Origin: Aphelocoma coerulescens
Lineage: Eukaryota > Chordata > Aves > Passeriformes > Corvidae
DNA length: 64,000 nucleotides
Assembly (NCBI RefSeq): GCF_041296385.1
Contig: NC_091014.1
Coordinates: forward strand, 50,424,078-50,488,077
Reading direction: 5' to 3'
Positions 24,701-36,500 of this stretch are shown in pieces. The position numbers and the translations under genes were made by a program. Position 1 is the stretch's first letter. Each line of letters opens with the position of its first letter. The notes below the pieces were generated by a model that worked only from the letters and a program-made list of their open reading frames with translations, did not search any database and was not told where the DNA came from.

Positions 24701-27180
24701 AGGAGCCTGAAGTTAAATCTCAAAAGCAGACACATGCATTGTAAATTGTAGAGGAATTCCTTGTGGAACAGGGGCATATGATACCCCTGGAAAGATTGGA
24801 CAACCCAGGGTTGCTGAGGAAAGACCCCTAAACTGGCCCCTGGCTGCAGGCAGGCCTGGAAAGCATCTTGACGGTCCTTGGCAAAGTTATGCACTGGTCG
24901 GCTCCCCCAAGGATTAGGGGCCGTCTAGAGGGACTGGGTGTGAATCTTTGCAAAAGTAGATATAAGCTTGTATAGGTAAACAATAGAGGGAGAACGATGC
25001 TCAAATCGTATCGGTGTTCATGTTGTTACTCTGGCCAGCTCTCCAGCACTCAGGCCCCCCCAAAAGTAAATATGGAGGTTATCTGAGATGAATTCTGCCC
25101 TGTGAGACCATCTTGGGTTAAATATTGAGGTATTTTACCTCACTTACTATTATTAGGCTAAACCACACATCACCAGAAGACAAGCCTGCTTCGCTTCTCC
25201 ATAAAATGGCTCTGGCTCTTGCTGAGTCCAGCAAGTAGATTTTGAACTGCAGGACTAAAAACCCAGGAATAGAGGAGACATAGGAATCTTAGACCTGTTT
25301 CAGAAGTGCTGATGATTAGAGTCAGGGACTGGTGGCTGTAGCCCACACTGGGTGTTTGAAGAAGTCAGATCTGCATGGGTGACTACATTGGTAGACATGC
25401 ATGCACTGTTTTACAAAGGTTTCTTCTACGTGCCTCTATGGGTATTACTACCAATAAGCCCTTGCTCTTCAGAAGGCCATCTGCTTTAAGGCCATCTGCT
25501 TTTAATTTTTAATGCCAATAGCACAGATTTATGAAGGAGAATTGCTGACAGACACCATCAGATAATCTCAGGCTCTTGAAGCTGGGGCCTGCCCAGAGAT
25601 GGAAGAACAACATATCTTACTGGAAAAGTAAAAGAATAAGGCCTGAGGCTTGAGGCATTGCAGTCAGAGCGGAGTGTATGTAGTAAGGATATTGTTAACA
25701 TAGCTGCAGCTCATACAGAAGTGGGGAAGGGCCCCTCTGGGTCGCTGAACCTTGCCAGCTGAGGCACCAGACCTTCTGTCATGGCCATAGTGGTATTGAT
25801 ACCTGCACTACTATCCTGAGGCTCACTAAGATGTATCTCCAAGTGCAGTATTCAGTGCTGGCTGAAGTGCAGTCCATGAGTAGCTCTTGCACCCAGAAAC
25901 ACCCAGGAACATCAGCAGCTGCAGATCTACCCTGTCTCAATCCTCTGAGAAATTGCCAGTTTACAAACACAAAGAAGCATTTGTAGCCTTTTAAAAACTT
26001 CCTCTAATGTCTTTTATTTTTGCTGATGATGACTTCTGCAACAGCCAGAGCACACCTGAGCTCTTCTCCCCATTAGTTTGCATGACTGTTAGATTTTGCT
26101 CATTTCCTTGAATGATTTTGTAATGCATGCATCCCAAGAAGTTCTACAGCTCTGCAAGATGCTATTCATAATGGAAAAAAAGATCTTGTAGACTGTTTTC
26201 CACAAGTATACAATATGTACGAGACATAGTAAGTGAATTTACTAACCATTTGTGAAAGGTTATTTGCGCTCTTAAACAGTTACATATTGGTGCCTAAGCT
26301 CTTGTGGATCTAGACTTCTCCACATGCTTTTAGCTGCACTTTCTATGGAGATATTTGGGCTTGAAACCACTTAAGCCAACCTTTTCAAACTCCCAACGCC
26401 AAATTAGGCATTCTCTTTCCACTTAATGCAAATGCCAGAAATCCCTTCTATTCCAACAGCAGAAGAGCAAGGTCTAAAGCTAACAGCTCTCTCAGTAGCT
26501 CTGACTGCACAGGTGCTGAAGCAAGCACGTTCCCCTACCTGCCCAGATGACTATCATGTTAATGGCTTACTGCCTGCCTGTGGGCAGCCTTTCTGGATGC
26601 ACCTGGCAGTGTTTAACCTGTTGGGTCTGTTCGAAGTTGTGGGTCTCTACGTGCTCCTAATAGTGAACTTCAGCCGTGCTCAAACCCACCCTTGTCTCTC
26701 CGTTTGGATAACCTGCACGCCTGGTTTCTGAAAGCGGCTTTGAGCTGCCTGTAGCAGGCAGGGCAGGCAGCCTGGGCAGGGCCAAAGTCTCAAGCTGTGC
26801 AAGACGCAACCTCAAGCAGTCGCGTGGTTCTGAGCTGCTTGTACTACACCTGCCCCCACCAAAGCTCCTTCCAACCTTAAGTTCACCTCCCACCTTATTC
26901 ACACGTCCTTCCCCTCCCGCAACTGCAGCTGCAGGCAGAAGCTTCCACAGGCCGTGGCATTGCAAGGGACGACCAGCCCGTAACCATATGCTCTGTGCGA
27001 GGATTTGGTTTGCATGTACTTTGTCTGCGAAGAGTGGTTTTGTTTAAATTTTTGAGGTCCGGACAAAATCCTGTACTAAGATCAGGGACCCGGGTAGTGG
27101 CCGTTTCGGACGAGCAACCAACGCTGTGCTGTGGGCTGCGCTCCCCCTCATAATGCTTTCTCCATAGCACAAACTGGTCT
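18762..27180. other. Intergenic, no recognised gene
   Basis: 8.4 kb upstream of UTP20. It contains T-rich simple tracts (about 20031-20062 and 22096-22160) and a short tandem copy of AAGGCCATCTGCTTT at about 25474-25504. The longest open frame is 182 codons at 20737-21285 plus, with no domain I recognise. GC content rises from about 26.9 kb toward the UTP20 promoter. Confidence 0.7.
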
Positions 27181-27435
27181 TCCCTGGGGACCATCGCCGC
27201 CTCCCCCGGTACCGAGGTGCCCCAGCCCGCCGCCGTACACCAGAGCGCACAGACAACGGCGGAGCAGGGCTGCTCTGCTCCGAGCCCCCAAGGAAACGCC
27301 ACTCGCCGTCAAGACGAGACGGGGACAGCACCTTCCCCAGCTCCGGGCACAGCTCCCGTTCCGCACCGCCACCCCGCCCCTGCCCGCCCCTTCCGCCGGC
27401 GCTCCCGCCCCTGCTCCCGGCAGCCCGAGCCCGGC

Positions 27436-27456
27436 ATGGCGGCGCCCAGCGCGTAG
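27436..27456 (+). other. Upstream ORF (MAAPSA) in the UTP20 5' leader
   Basis: ATG GCG GCG CCC AGC GCG TAG. It ends 39 bp before the main start and is in the same frame. Its TAG at 27454-27456 therefore rules out an N-terminal extension of UTP20. The ATG overlaps the YY1-like motif. Whether it is in the mRNA depends on the cap site, which I cannot see. Confidence 0.55.
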
Positions 27457-27495
27457 GGCCGCACGTGTGGGACTCGCTGTGGGGCCGCCGCCGCC

Positions 27496-27540
27496 ATGAA
27501 GAGCAAGCCCTCGGCCCACAAGTCGGGGAACACCCACCGG
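27496..27540 (+). CDS. UTP20: UTP20 exon 1 (residues 1-15)
   Basis: Encodes MKSKPSAHKSGNTHR. The start has a strong Kozak context (GCCGCCATGA), and an in-frame TAG 39 bp upstream fixes it. Human UTP20 starts with a similar basic stretch (MKTKPVSHKTENTYR). Donor CGG|GTGAGC, phase 0. Confidence 0.96.
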
Positions 27541-30500
27541 GTGAGCGCCCGCCCGGACGCGGCCGCTGGCCGGGGAAAGGGACCTTAGGCTTCCGCTGTT
27601 AGTTTTAGTTCAGCGGTCGTGCCCGGCTGCCGAAGCGGCACCGGGGCAGGAGGAGTGAGGGCGGGCGGCGTGGCAGGGTCGCCTCAGCGCTGCCAGGGTC
27701 CCGGCCGAGACAGCGGGGCCGGAGTGCGGCTTCTGCCCCGTAGCCGGCAGCTCCATCAGCCGGATCACCGTCCCTGACACGCAGCTGGCACACCACCGCC
27801 CTAGCGTACAAAACCGATATAATTAAATGAAAAAGTAATACCCTGTAAGGGTATTTACCAGGGCGTTGTTTCGGGAAGGCTGAGAGCGGGACAGTTTGTT
27901 GAAATCTGGGTAGATTCCTCTGCATCTCCTTCAGTGTGTTGTGCAGACGGGTGGGCTGCGAGCCTGGGTTTTGCAGGTCGGGGGGGTAGAGGGTCTGTCC
28001 CGCTCCTGGGCGTTTTAAGCACGTTTTGCCTTAGTCTTCTTGTAAGGCTGTTATTGAGGGGTTTTATCTGGCAGCCCGTCTTTGGAAGTGGGGTGTCTGT
28101 TTGCAGTATGTATGCTATCGAGAGGGATTTAGAAGGGCTGTGCTCAAAACTAAGCAAGAAATGTGTGTTTTTGTTTTTCAGTTTCTTACCTTTTCGGAGC
28201 GCCTAAGCAATATTAATATCGATATTATTCATCGGATTGACCGAACTGGGAGCTATGCTGAGGTGAGAGCAGCACTTGTGATTGTTTTCTGAAATCGCAT
28301 CACAAGTAGATATACTCCATGAAAGAGTCACTTAAGAAATTTATTCAGGAGGAAATTGGAAGGAAGCTCCTGCAAGAACTGCTTTTCTTGGAGCCTCATT
28401 TCATGCTTTGTTCCCTTTTACTTTTTTACCTGATTTGCAATATTGCCATAGAGACACTTTGACAGTACCACCATGTTGTTTTCCATGTGGCTGGTGGGCC
28501 TGTTTCTGAACATGAAAGATGCTACTGTGTCACTTAGCAGTCCTAGGACCAGACTTGGACTGGAAAGACTTGCAGGTGCTGAGTAGTTGCAATAGAATCA
28601 GAAGTTTGAAAATCATATGTTGGAAAATACTTCTAAGATTATTGAGTCCAGCTGTTAACCTAACTCTGCCAAGGTCATCATTAAACCATGTCCCTAAGTG
28701 CTACATCTGCACATCTTTTAAATATTTCCAGGGATGATTACTCAACCAGTTCTCTGGGCAGCCTGTTCCAATGCCTGACCACCCTTTCAGTGAAGAAATT
28801 TTCCCTAATATCCAGTCTAAACCTCCTCTAGCACAGCTTCAGGCCATTTCCTCTTGTCTTATCACTTGTTACCTGGGAGAAGAGATCGACACCCACATAC
28901 TGGCAGCATGTGTATAAAGCATGAGCATGTGTCTTTATTGATCACAAGGATCATTTATATGGGTCATATAAATCATCATTATGATTATAGGGATTTGCAC
29001 GTTACTGCCACCTGGCCTACTGGATTGTTCTTCTGAACTTCCCACTCAATTGCTGTGAGGATGCCAAAAGAAATTCCAAGGCATTGTGCTGGCTGAACTA
29101 TGGCTCAGCATCTTAGATTATCAAGGCCACTCAACACAGGTATAAAAAGCAATTATGTAAACAAGTCCTGTCACCAGAAAATATTTTCAAATGTGTTTTG
29201 AATATTGAAAGAAAGACTTATTTTCAAGGAAGCTCCATAGTACCTGTTGAAATTAGTCATTGAGGTTTTTTAGAATATTCTTTAAATGTTTAAGGCACTT
29301 GACAGTTGTCTGCATTTGAACCTCTCATCTTTATAGGACTAATTCATTAGGGTTGGTAGCTACTCTTCATCTTTGTTTTGACAGGAGGTTGAAACCTACT
29401 TTTTCGAAGGACTGCGGAAATGGAAGGAACTGAACCTCACTCAGCATTTTGGTATGTCGTTTATATTCACATTTCCTGCTTTCCTTAAACTGATAAAATG
29501 CATTTCTTCTTCATCCAGAGCCCAGGGGGAGATTATTGACTGTTTTTTGGACTGGGCTCTGGAGCCCTATTATTCTTGAACACCCTACATGTTTACCAGG
29601 GACTGGACTAGTTTTCAGGGCTTCTCTTTTGTTGTTTGAACAGTGAAATTCTACAATGAAGTGGCCAACAAATGCCAGTCCTTCAACCAGCTGGTTTATC
29701 ACCAGAGTGCTGTTGTGCAGAGCTTGAAGACACATTTGCAAGTCGAAGGCAGTCTTGCTTACCAACCCCTATTAAAGTAAGTATATGGCCACAAAGGTAG
29801 TCAGAGGCCTTGATGATATTTTAAGTAAACATGAGTCCTGTTGTAAGTGTTCTTTATCTTTATTGTACCTGAGGAAAATATAGCAATGAGATGCCCAAAG
29901 CGGTCATATTTCCCTGGTAGAGTTCTATGGTTCTAAGTCTTCAAAAAAATGTAGCTGTGACAAGGCAAACAAATTAGCTGGAGTGCTTACTGAATGTCAG
30001 ACAGTATATTAAGGTGCTTTGTTTGAAGTTAAAGCACTTGTTTTCTTGTTTACTGCTGGCTGCTTGATGTTTTGAAAATCTTAAGATTCTTGCCATCCAC
30101 AGCTGCCTAATAGGTGACATGTTTTAAAAAGTGAAAAGTGATGCTACCTTTCTTTCCAAAGAGACTGTGCTGGGTTATGCAGCGTTTGACTAGGTTTTTA
30201 TTGGTTTGTTTTTGAAATGCACTAACACTGGTGTGTTTTCTGAAACACAGTCTGGTGGTGCAGCTGGCTCGAGATCTTCAGGCTGACTTCTATCCTCACT
30301 TTCATGACTTCTTCCTGGCCATTACCAAATTACTGGATACACAGGACACAGAGCTGCTAGAATGGGCTTTTACCTCTCTTTCCTATCTCTACAAGTATTT
30401 GTGGAGATTGATGGTGAAGGACATACACAACATATACAGGTAAAAACCATGTTTAATGTCTGTCTTGATCAGCAGTTACTAGATGCTGTAGAAGTGTAAA

Positions 30501-33500
30501 TGCCACATGAATACGTGGCTTAATGCTTCGGTGTACTTGTTAGCATGCTTTCTCAGCTTTTCTCATAGAGAAACTGGCCAAGCTCCAAGGAGTTACCAAA
30601 TGCAAGGACTTCTGGGCGTGGGGAGTTCCTGAACTGCAGGTGCTTGAAGGCTGATTTTGTATGTGCTTGTCGTGTTTTTAAGCCTTTTCCAGGTATCTGC
30701 TTTTGGCAGCTGCTGTAGACTGAGCGTGTGGCCTGACCCAGTGTGACCATTTGTTCAGTCTTAAATTGCTGATGTAGCAGGGCTCTTCTTTTTGACATAG
30801 ACAGTGGTTCCATGTTTCTTCCTCCTAATTTCAGTTTGGAACAGATGGAGCAAAAAACTGGTTACAAACTTCCTCCCCAGCCCAGGCTAAGATGTTTAAC
30901 ATATTGAAAAATGATCTGCTCAATTTTAGAGAATCTGAGGTACCAGTCCCTCTGCAATGAACATGTGATGAGCCACCTGCCACTGTTACTGATACCAGCA
31001 AACTGCAAATATTTATCAGCCTTGCAAACTGAATCTTTCAAAACTTTGAAGTGTACAGGAGAGCCTGTTGGCTCAGCTAAAATACAAATCTGGCATATAC
31101 ATCAACTTTGGATTCACTTATTGCTGCTAAACATGTATCTTAAAAATCTTGATGCTGCAGTTGAATCTAGAGATCCACGGATTTTAAAAGTATTTCTGAT
31201 TGTGACTTAATTTGTCTGGCACTGTCATTTGACCTTCTTTGCGAAACTCTTGATCTTTATCCAGGGAGAGTGGAAGGGAATCTAGATGAGGAAGGTATTG
31301 GCCCTCTCTAGGAGGACAGGTTCTTAGTGCTTATAAAAAGTGGTAATGTAAACTGGAAACAATTTTTTTAACCAGCTGGTGGCAATTCTTGCATTGCCCC
31401 TAAGACAATGGATTATTTTGTGTCTTTGTAGCCTGTACAGCACCCTGCTGGCTCACCACAAACTCCACATCAGAAATTTTGCTGCTGAAAGTTTTGTCTT
31501 TCTGATGAGAAAGGTAAGTGGGATGTTTGTACTTCGGTGCTATCTTCATTTTGAGGTGGTTTTTGAATTCAATGTGTAGTATTAGGTTTTCTCCAGAGAA
31601 GGATTAACAAGACCTGAACTGGCATACAGCATGTCCTGAGCTGTAATTTTTAATAAGTATTTTACTAAGAATGTCATGCATTCCATGTCAGTAGTGGCAA
31701 GTAGAGGCCTTAGCACTCTCTGTTTATCTAAAATGACTAGAAATAGTAAGGTGATCCTGCAGAAGGGAGGCTTGAATTTGTATATGCACATTTGCCCACT
31801 GGCTTTTTCACAAATACTTTAAGGCCTTTGTAGAACTGAAATTCTTGTGACAATGTTTTTGCATTCCTGAAGATCACAGTATGTAACATTCCCAGGCAGA
31901 TCAACCAAGATCAGAGGGCAGTCTTTCATGGAGTAAGGAAAGAGAGTGGTAGTTGTTGGTTTTTCTTTAGTCAAAATATACGAAAGGCAGGACTCCTTAG
32001 ACTGGCTAGCTCATGTAAGTATCCTTATTTTTGTCCTAAGTTGAGAGACCTTAATAAAGCATGTTCATTTGATTGGTTGTTTTTTGGAAATTTCTGAACT
32101 TTAAGTCAAATCCTCAGAAACTGAGGTGTTTCAAATATTGGGGCAGAAGTCCCTGCAGTATTCTCAAGTGTGGTTCTGGTTTTGGATGACTGGATTCTGT
32201 AGTCAGCTGATACATGTCTCTTTCTCATCAGGGCAGTGACTTTTGTGTTGCAGTTGTGACCAGTTTAATAGTGCATTTATGCAGATGTTTAAAACCATGA
32301 GAAGAATCAAACCCACATATTTCAGCTGCAGTGACCTCAGCAGACCTGGGGCTGTGGGAGCTGTAGTGACTGAATAGCTGGTCAGATTTCTTCTTTGAAT
32401 TTCCTTGTGTGCTCACAGAAATAGTGAGTTTGAGCTGTTGTGGGAGGGCAGGACTAGGAGAATAACATGGTGCTGTGGAGCCATTTGGTTGCCTCAATCC
32501 GTCTGGCAGCTCTGAATGGAAGATAACATTTTCTTCTCCTTATGTTTTGTAGGTTTCTGATAAAAATGCACTCTTCAATTTAATGCTCTGTGACCTGGGA
32601 GAGCACCCCGAAAAGGTGGAAGGTGTAGGACAGCTGCTTTTTGAGATGTGCAAGGGTGTTCGAAACATGTTCCACTCCTGTGCAGAGACGGTAAAGACAA
32701 GATTGCTGCTTAAGCTGTTGCTGTAACAGGCCTTAGGCAGTGCTCACTGAAACCATTGTGTGTTTTCTCATCCACCTCAGTGGATTGTTGGTAATAAGCA
32801 TGGTGTTAATTACTTGGTAGGATCTGAAAGCCTTCTAAGACTATTTTTTGAGATAGGAAGGTTGTTTAAATAGTTCTTGTGCATTATTGCTATGTGTTAA
32901 AATTGTACTTCTTGCTGATATTTCAGATTTTAGGTGATAGCCTTTTTATTTTTCCTGTAGTCATTCTAGAAAGAATTGAGATCACTGGAATATTTTAGCA
33001 ATACATTGCAGTAATTAGTTTTCGGATTGCTAGATTTATTTTCTAAGTGTAAGAACATGATATGCTCTTTTCCTGTGCAGGCTATGAAGTTAGTTCTGTT
33101 GAAGCTGGGACCTGTTACTGAAGAAGAAATTGAACTACCATGGGTAGCTGTTGGAGAAGCCTTCAAGCAAATGATCAGATCAGCTGCAGTGCATATCCAT
33201 AAAGATCATTTTGACATTGTCTTCAAGTGTCTGGAGGTACACTGATTATTTTTCTTCTTACTGTTGCTTTTTTATTCATGAGCGACTGAGAAAAAATTCT
33301 GCACTTACTGAGAAAAGTATTTGTGTTTTATTGGACCAGAACTAGGGTTTTTGGGGTTTTTTCTGCTTTGGAAGCATAAAATACAGGGTCATGTGCATGG
33401 GAAAAATTCCACCCTTCTTTTCTAAGTTCAGTTACCCTGGTGGCTGTTTTGTGAGTGAGAAAGCAACTACTGTAGGTGAGACTTGGAACTCAGTCCTATG

Positions 33501-36500
33501 GCTGGGCAAGGATGGTTTGTACAATCTGCCTTTGCACTCATTGCAGAGCCCTTGCTGGAATGTAGTGCTTCTTTTATGTTGCTGAACTACATATTGGTGG
33601 TTCAAAACCACTTCGTGACAGTAAAGGGGAAGCTTTTTGCCTTACAGATCTTTTTAAAGTGAAGACTTGGATTAAACCTGGAAATCCAAGTTGGAGCCTT
33701 TCAGCCAAGTACTGAAAATAAAAATGTTTTCAGTCTGGGTGTTCCTGTGTTGCTGCTTGGGAGTTACACTCTGGTTTGAAGGAGCACAACTGAGTGCTGT
33801 GGGCTGGGCTGTGTTAGACCAGGGTGATATAGAATAATCAGTGATCACACAGCCTGGCAGTGTGTTTTACTTACCTGACCAATATTTAAAAGTTTAAAAA
33901 CATCTGGGAGAGGGATTTGCTAAGGGGGATTGAAACCTCTTGCAACTGACAGCATAGACTGTGTCAGGTGTGCTCCTTGGAGGGATGAAATGGGAAACTG
34001 GAGGAAATGATTCACATGAGCTTTTTTAGGGTAGTCCTTCCAGCATAGGTAAATAATTCCTCTTGGTTCCTTCTTGAGACTCCTTCCCTGTGACAAACTA
34101 TTTTCCTAGAAAATCCCATCCTGTTCCTCTGGCCTCACCCAATATGATATGCAGTTACTACCTGACTGTCATTAGCTACATATTTGTTTACCACTGAATG
34201 GTTTGTATCCCTGAGGTTTCTTTGACTCAGCATCTGCAGTTGTTAGGAAATCTTGGAAATTTGTTACATACTTCCTTTTATTTTTAATGAGGCTTTTTCT
34301 TTTGCCCTGGGAACTGTTGAATGCATGGGGATATCTTGGTCAGAGGGAAACATTTGTGTAGTCTGTAATAGCTGTCTAAATTGTGTTCAATTTGTTGGAT
34401 GAAGGGTAGGAGTTTACACCTTCTGGACAGAAAGAGACACTAATGTAGAATGTACATTAAATGAGTAAGCTCTCAGCATCCACATTAGCATAATGATGCA
34501 TAAAGTGTAAAAGTACCTAAATTCTGATCATTCCAGTGAAAGCTGGGTGCTTCCATATGTTTGTGGGTCTGGAGCTCAATATTTCTCTTTCCTATTTCTT
34601 ATGTCAAGTGTTGGCCTTTCTGGAGACCCTCATTTTAGGAGTTACTGTGTTTCTGTCCAGGGAATCTGGGATGTGTTTTTACCTAAGGGAAATTTCACAG
34701 TGTTTCTGCAAGGTTTAATTTGTGGAATATGTATGAGAAAGCTAAAAATAGTTTGTTGGGCAGCTGAGATGATTGATTGTTCAGAATGTCCTCCAAATAG
34801 CAGTAAGTGAAACCATTTATCTGAAACATTTCATTTCCCTATTTTATTTAAACAGGAGTCACTCTTAGATTTGCAGAGGAAAATGACTAAGGTCAACTGC
34901 TCTGTGGCTTCAGAGCAGATGGAAAGGATTCTGCAAGCTTATCTGATCTTAGTGGAACATGCAAATGGATCCAAAATCTCCCTGCCTGAAGATGTCTGTC
35001 AGGTAGGTCAGACTGTCACTTGGATGTGTCAGAGAAGTATCAGTTGAATATGGAAGAGGTGTGGTCAGCTGAAGCATTCGTACACATTTCTGATGCATCA
35101 CTGGACTTAGGATTTGAGATGAGTGAACAAATGCATATATTTTGAGTATTGCTACCTGTCTGATCCTGTGAGATTTTACCTCTGTATTGTAATGCTAGTG
35201 CAGCCCAGCTTTAAATAAGCAATGGGGAAAATGGGCTAACTGCTTCTAGAATCTGTTCCTGCTGCTATGGAGGAGACCCCACCATATCAGTTGTGTGGAC
35301 CAGTTCTACCAGATTCACATACATTTGACCCCATTAGACTAAATTTAGGGCCCTCAAACTTCAGTGGGACTATTAGGATTAGTTTCTGTCAGCTGAAGCT
35401 TAGAACTCCATGCCCTCCTGGTGCAGGGGCTGTCCAGACCATTCAGACCAGATAATGATTGTCTTTGTGGACAAGTATGAGTTCTCTCTTTCTCATTTCA
35501 GGTTTTAATAAAAATGTTACAAACACCCTATCTCTCATCATCTTGCCGCAAGATGCTGCTGAACACCATTTCTGCGTTCCTGTTGGCTGAGAATGTTTTG
35601 TTGCCAGATTCTTTGACCAAGGAAGCTATTCAGAAGGTAAGAAGGATTGCTGCTTATGCCAGAAATTCTAGACTTCAAATTCCTTGGAGCAGGGTGATTT
35701 CTGGACATTCTATTTCAGGCTGGGAAATACACCAGAATGTTCCCTTTAGCCTTTTTGCACAGTGAAGAAGCTGCCCAATGCCTTAAATAAAGTGTGATGA
35801 GGTCTTGGGATTACTTGAGAGTCTTGCACAGGCTGTCAGTATAGCAATTCCACCATGGCAGACATCATTGCAATGAAATCCAGACTGATGCAAACACCTA
35901 CAGCCTCTCTAGAGAAAGGAAGGATAACAGAGAAGGAGTATGTCCTGCCTAAGATCATAAAGCAGATCATTGAGTCAAACTTAGTGAAAAAAAATACATT
36001 TTTAATTAAGTTTCCAAGCATTTAATGAGCATGCTTTAGCCTTGTGAACAAGGTTCATACAAGTGCAGTTTTGATTTAGAAAGTACAGGGGTAAGCATAT
36101 TTCAGTACTACCTTTGCTCCTGGAGCATTGACAGGATTAGCTGCATACATTCCTATCAAGTGTAGTGTTGCAAAGATTAATAGGAGATTATACTATGGAG
36201 TCTGATCCTTTAGTTTTGCAATTAACAGTGTGGACCATAGTTGTAATGTGTGCGTGTGAAAAATATTTGAAATAAAAATGCCATGCAATTTACAATGGGA
36301 AAGCAAGACTCGAAATTGTTTAAAAAAGATCAGATTTCATTTGGTCTTCAGTGTTGACTTGTTCTGAAGTAAGATTGGTTCTACCTGTGGCATGAGGCCA
36401 GTTTTGCTCAGGAGACTTCTTCAAACATTTGAGGATATTTGTGTGAGCTTCCGTTAAACTGGAGGAGGCTTAAAGCTGTCCTGGTGTTCTGAAGGGTCTG

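Larger units (their letters stand above)
27180..27740 (+). promoter_or_regulatory. UTP20: UTP20 CpG-island promoter
   Basis: A CpG-dense block spanning exon 1 with no TATA box near it. It has an E-box CACGTG at 27462-27467, a MYC/MAX or USF-type site common in ribosome-biogenesis promoters, and a YY1-like GCATGGCGGC at 27434-27443. The start site is probably around or just upstream of these motifs, as in housekeeping promoters. Island limits are by eye. Confidence 0.7.
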
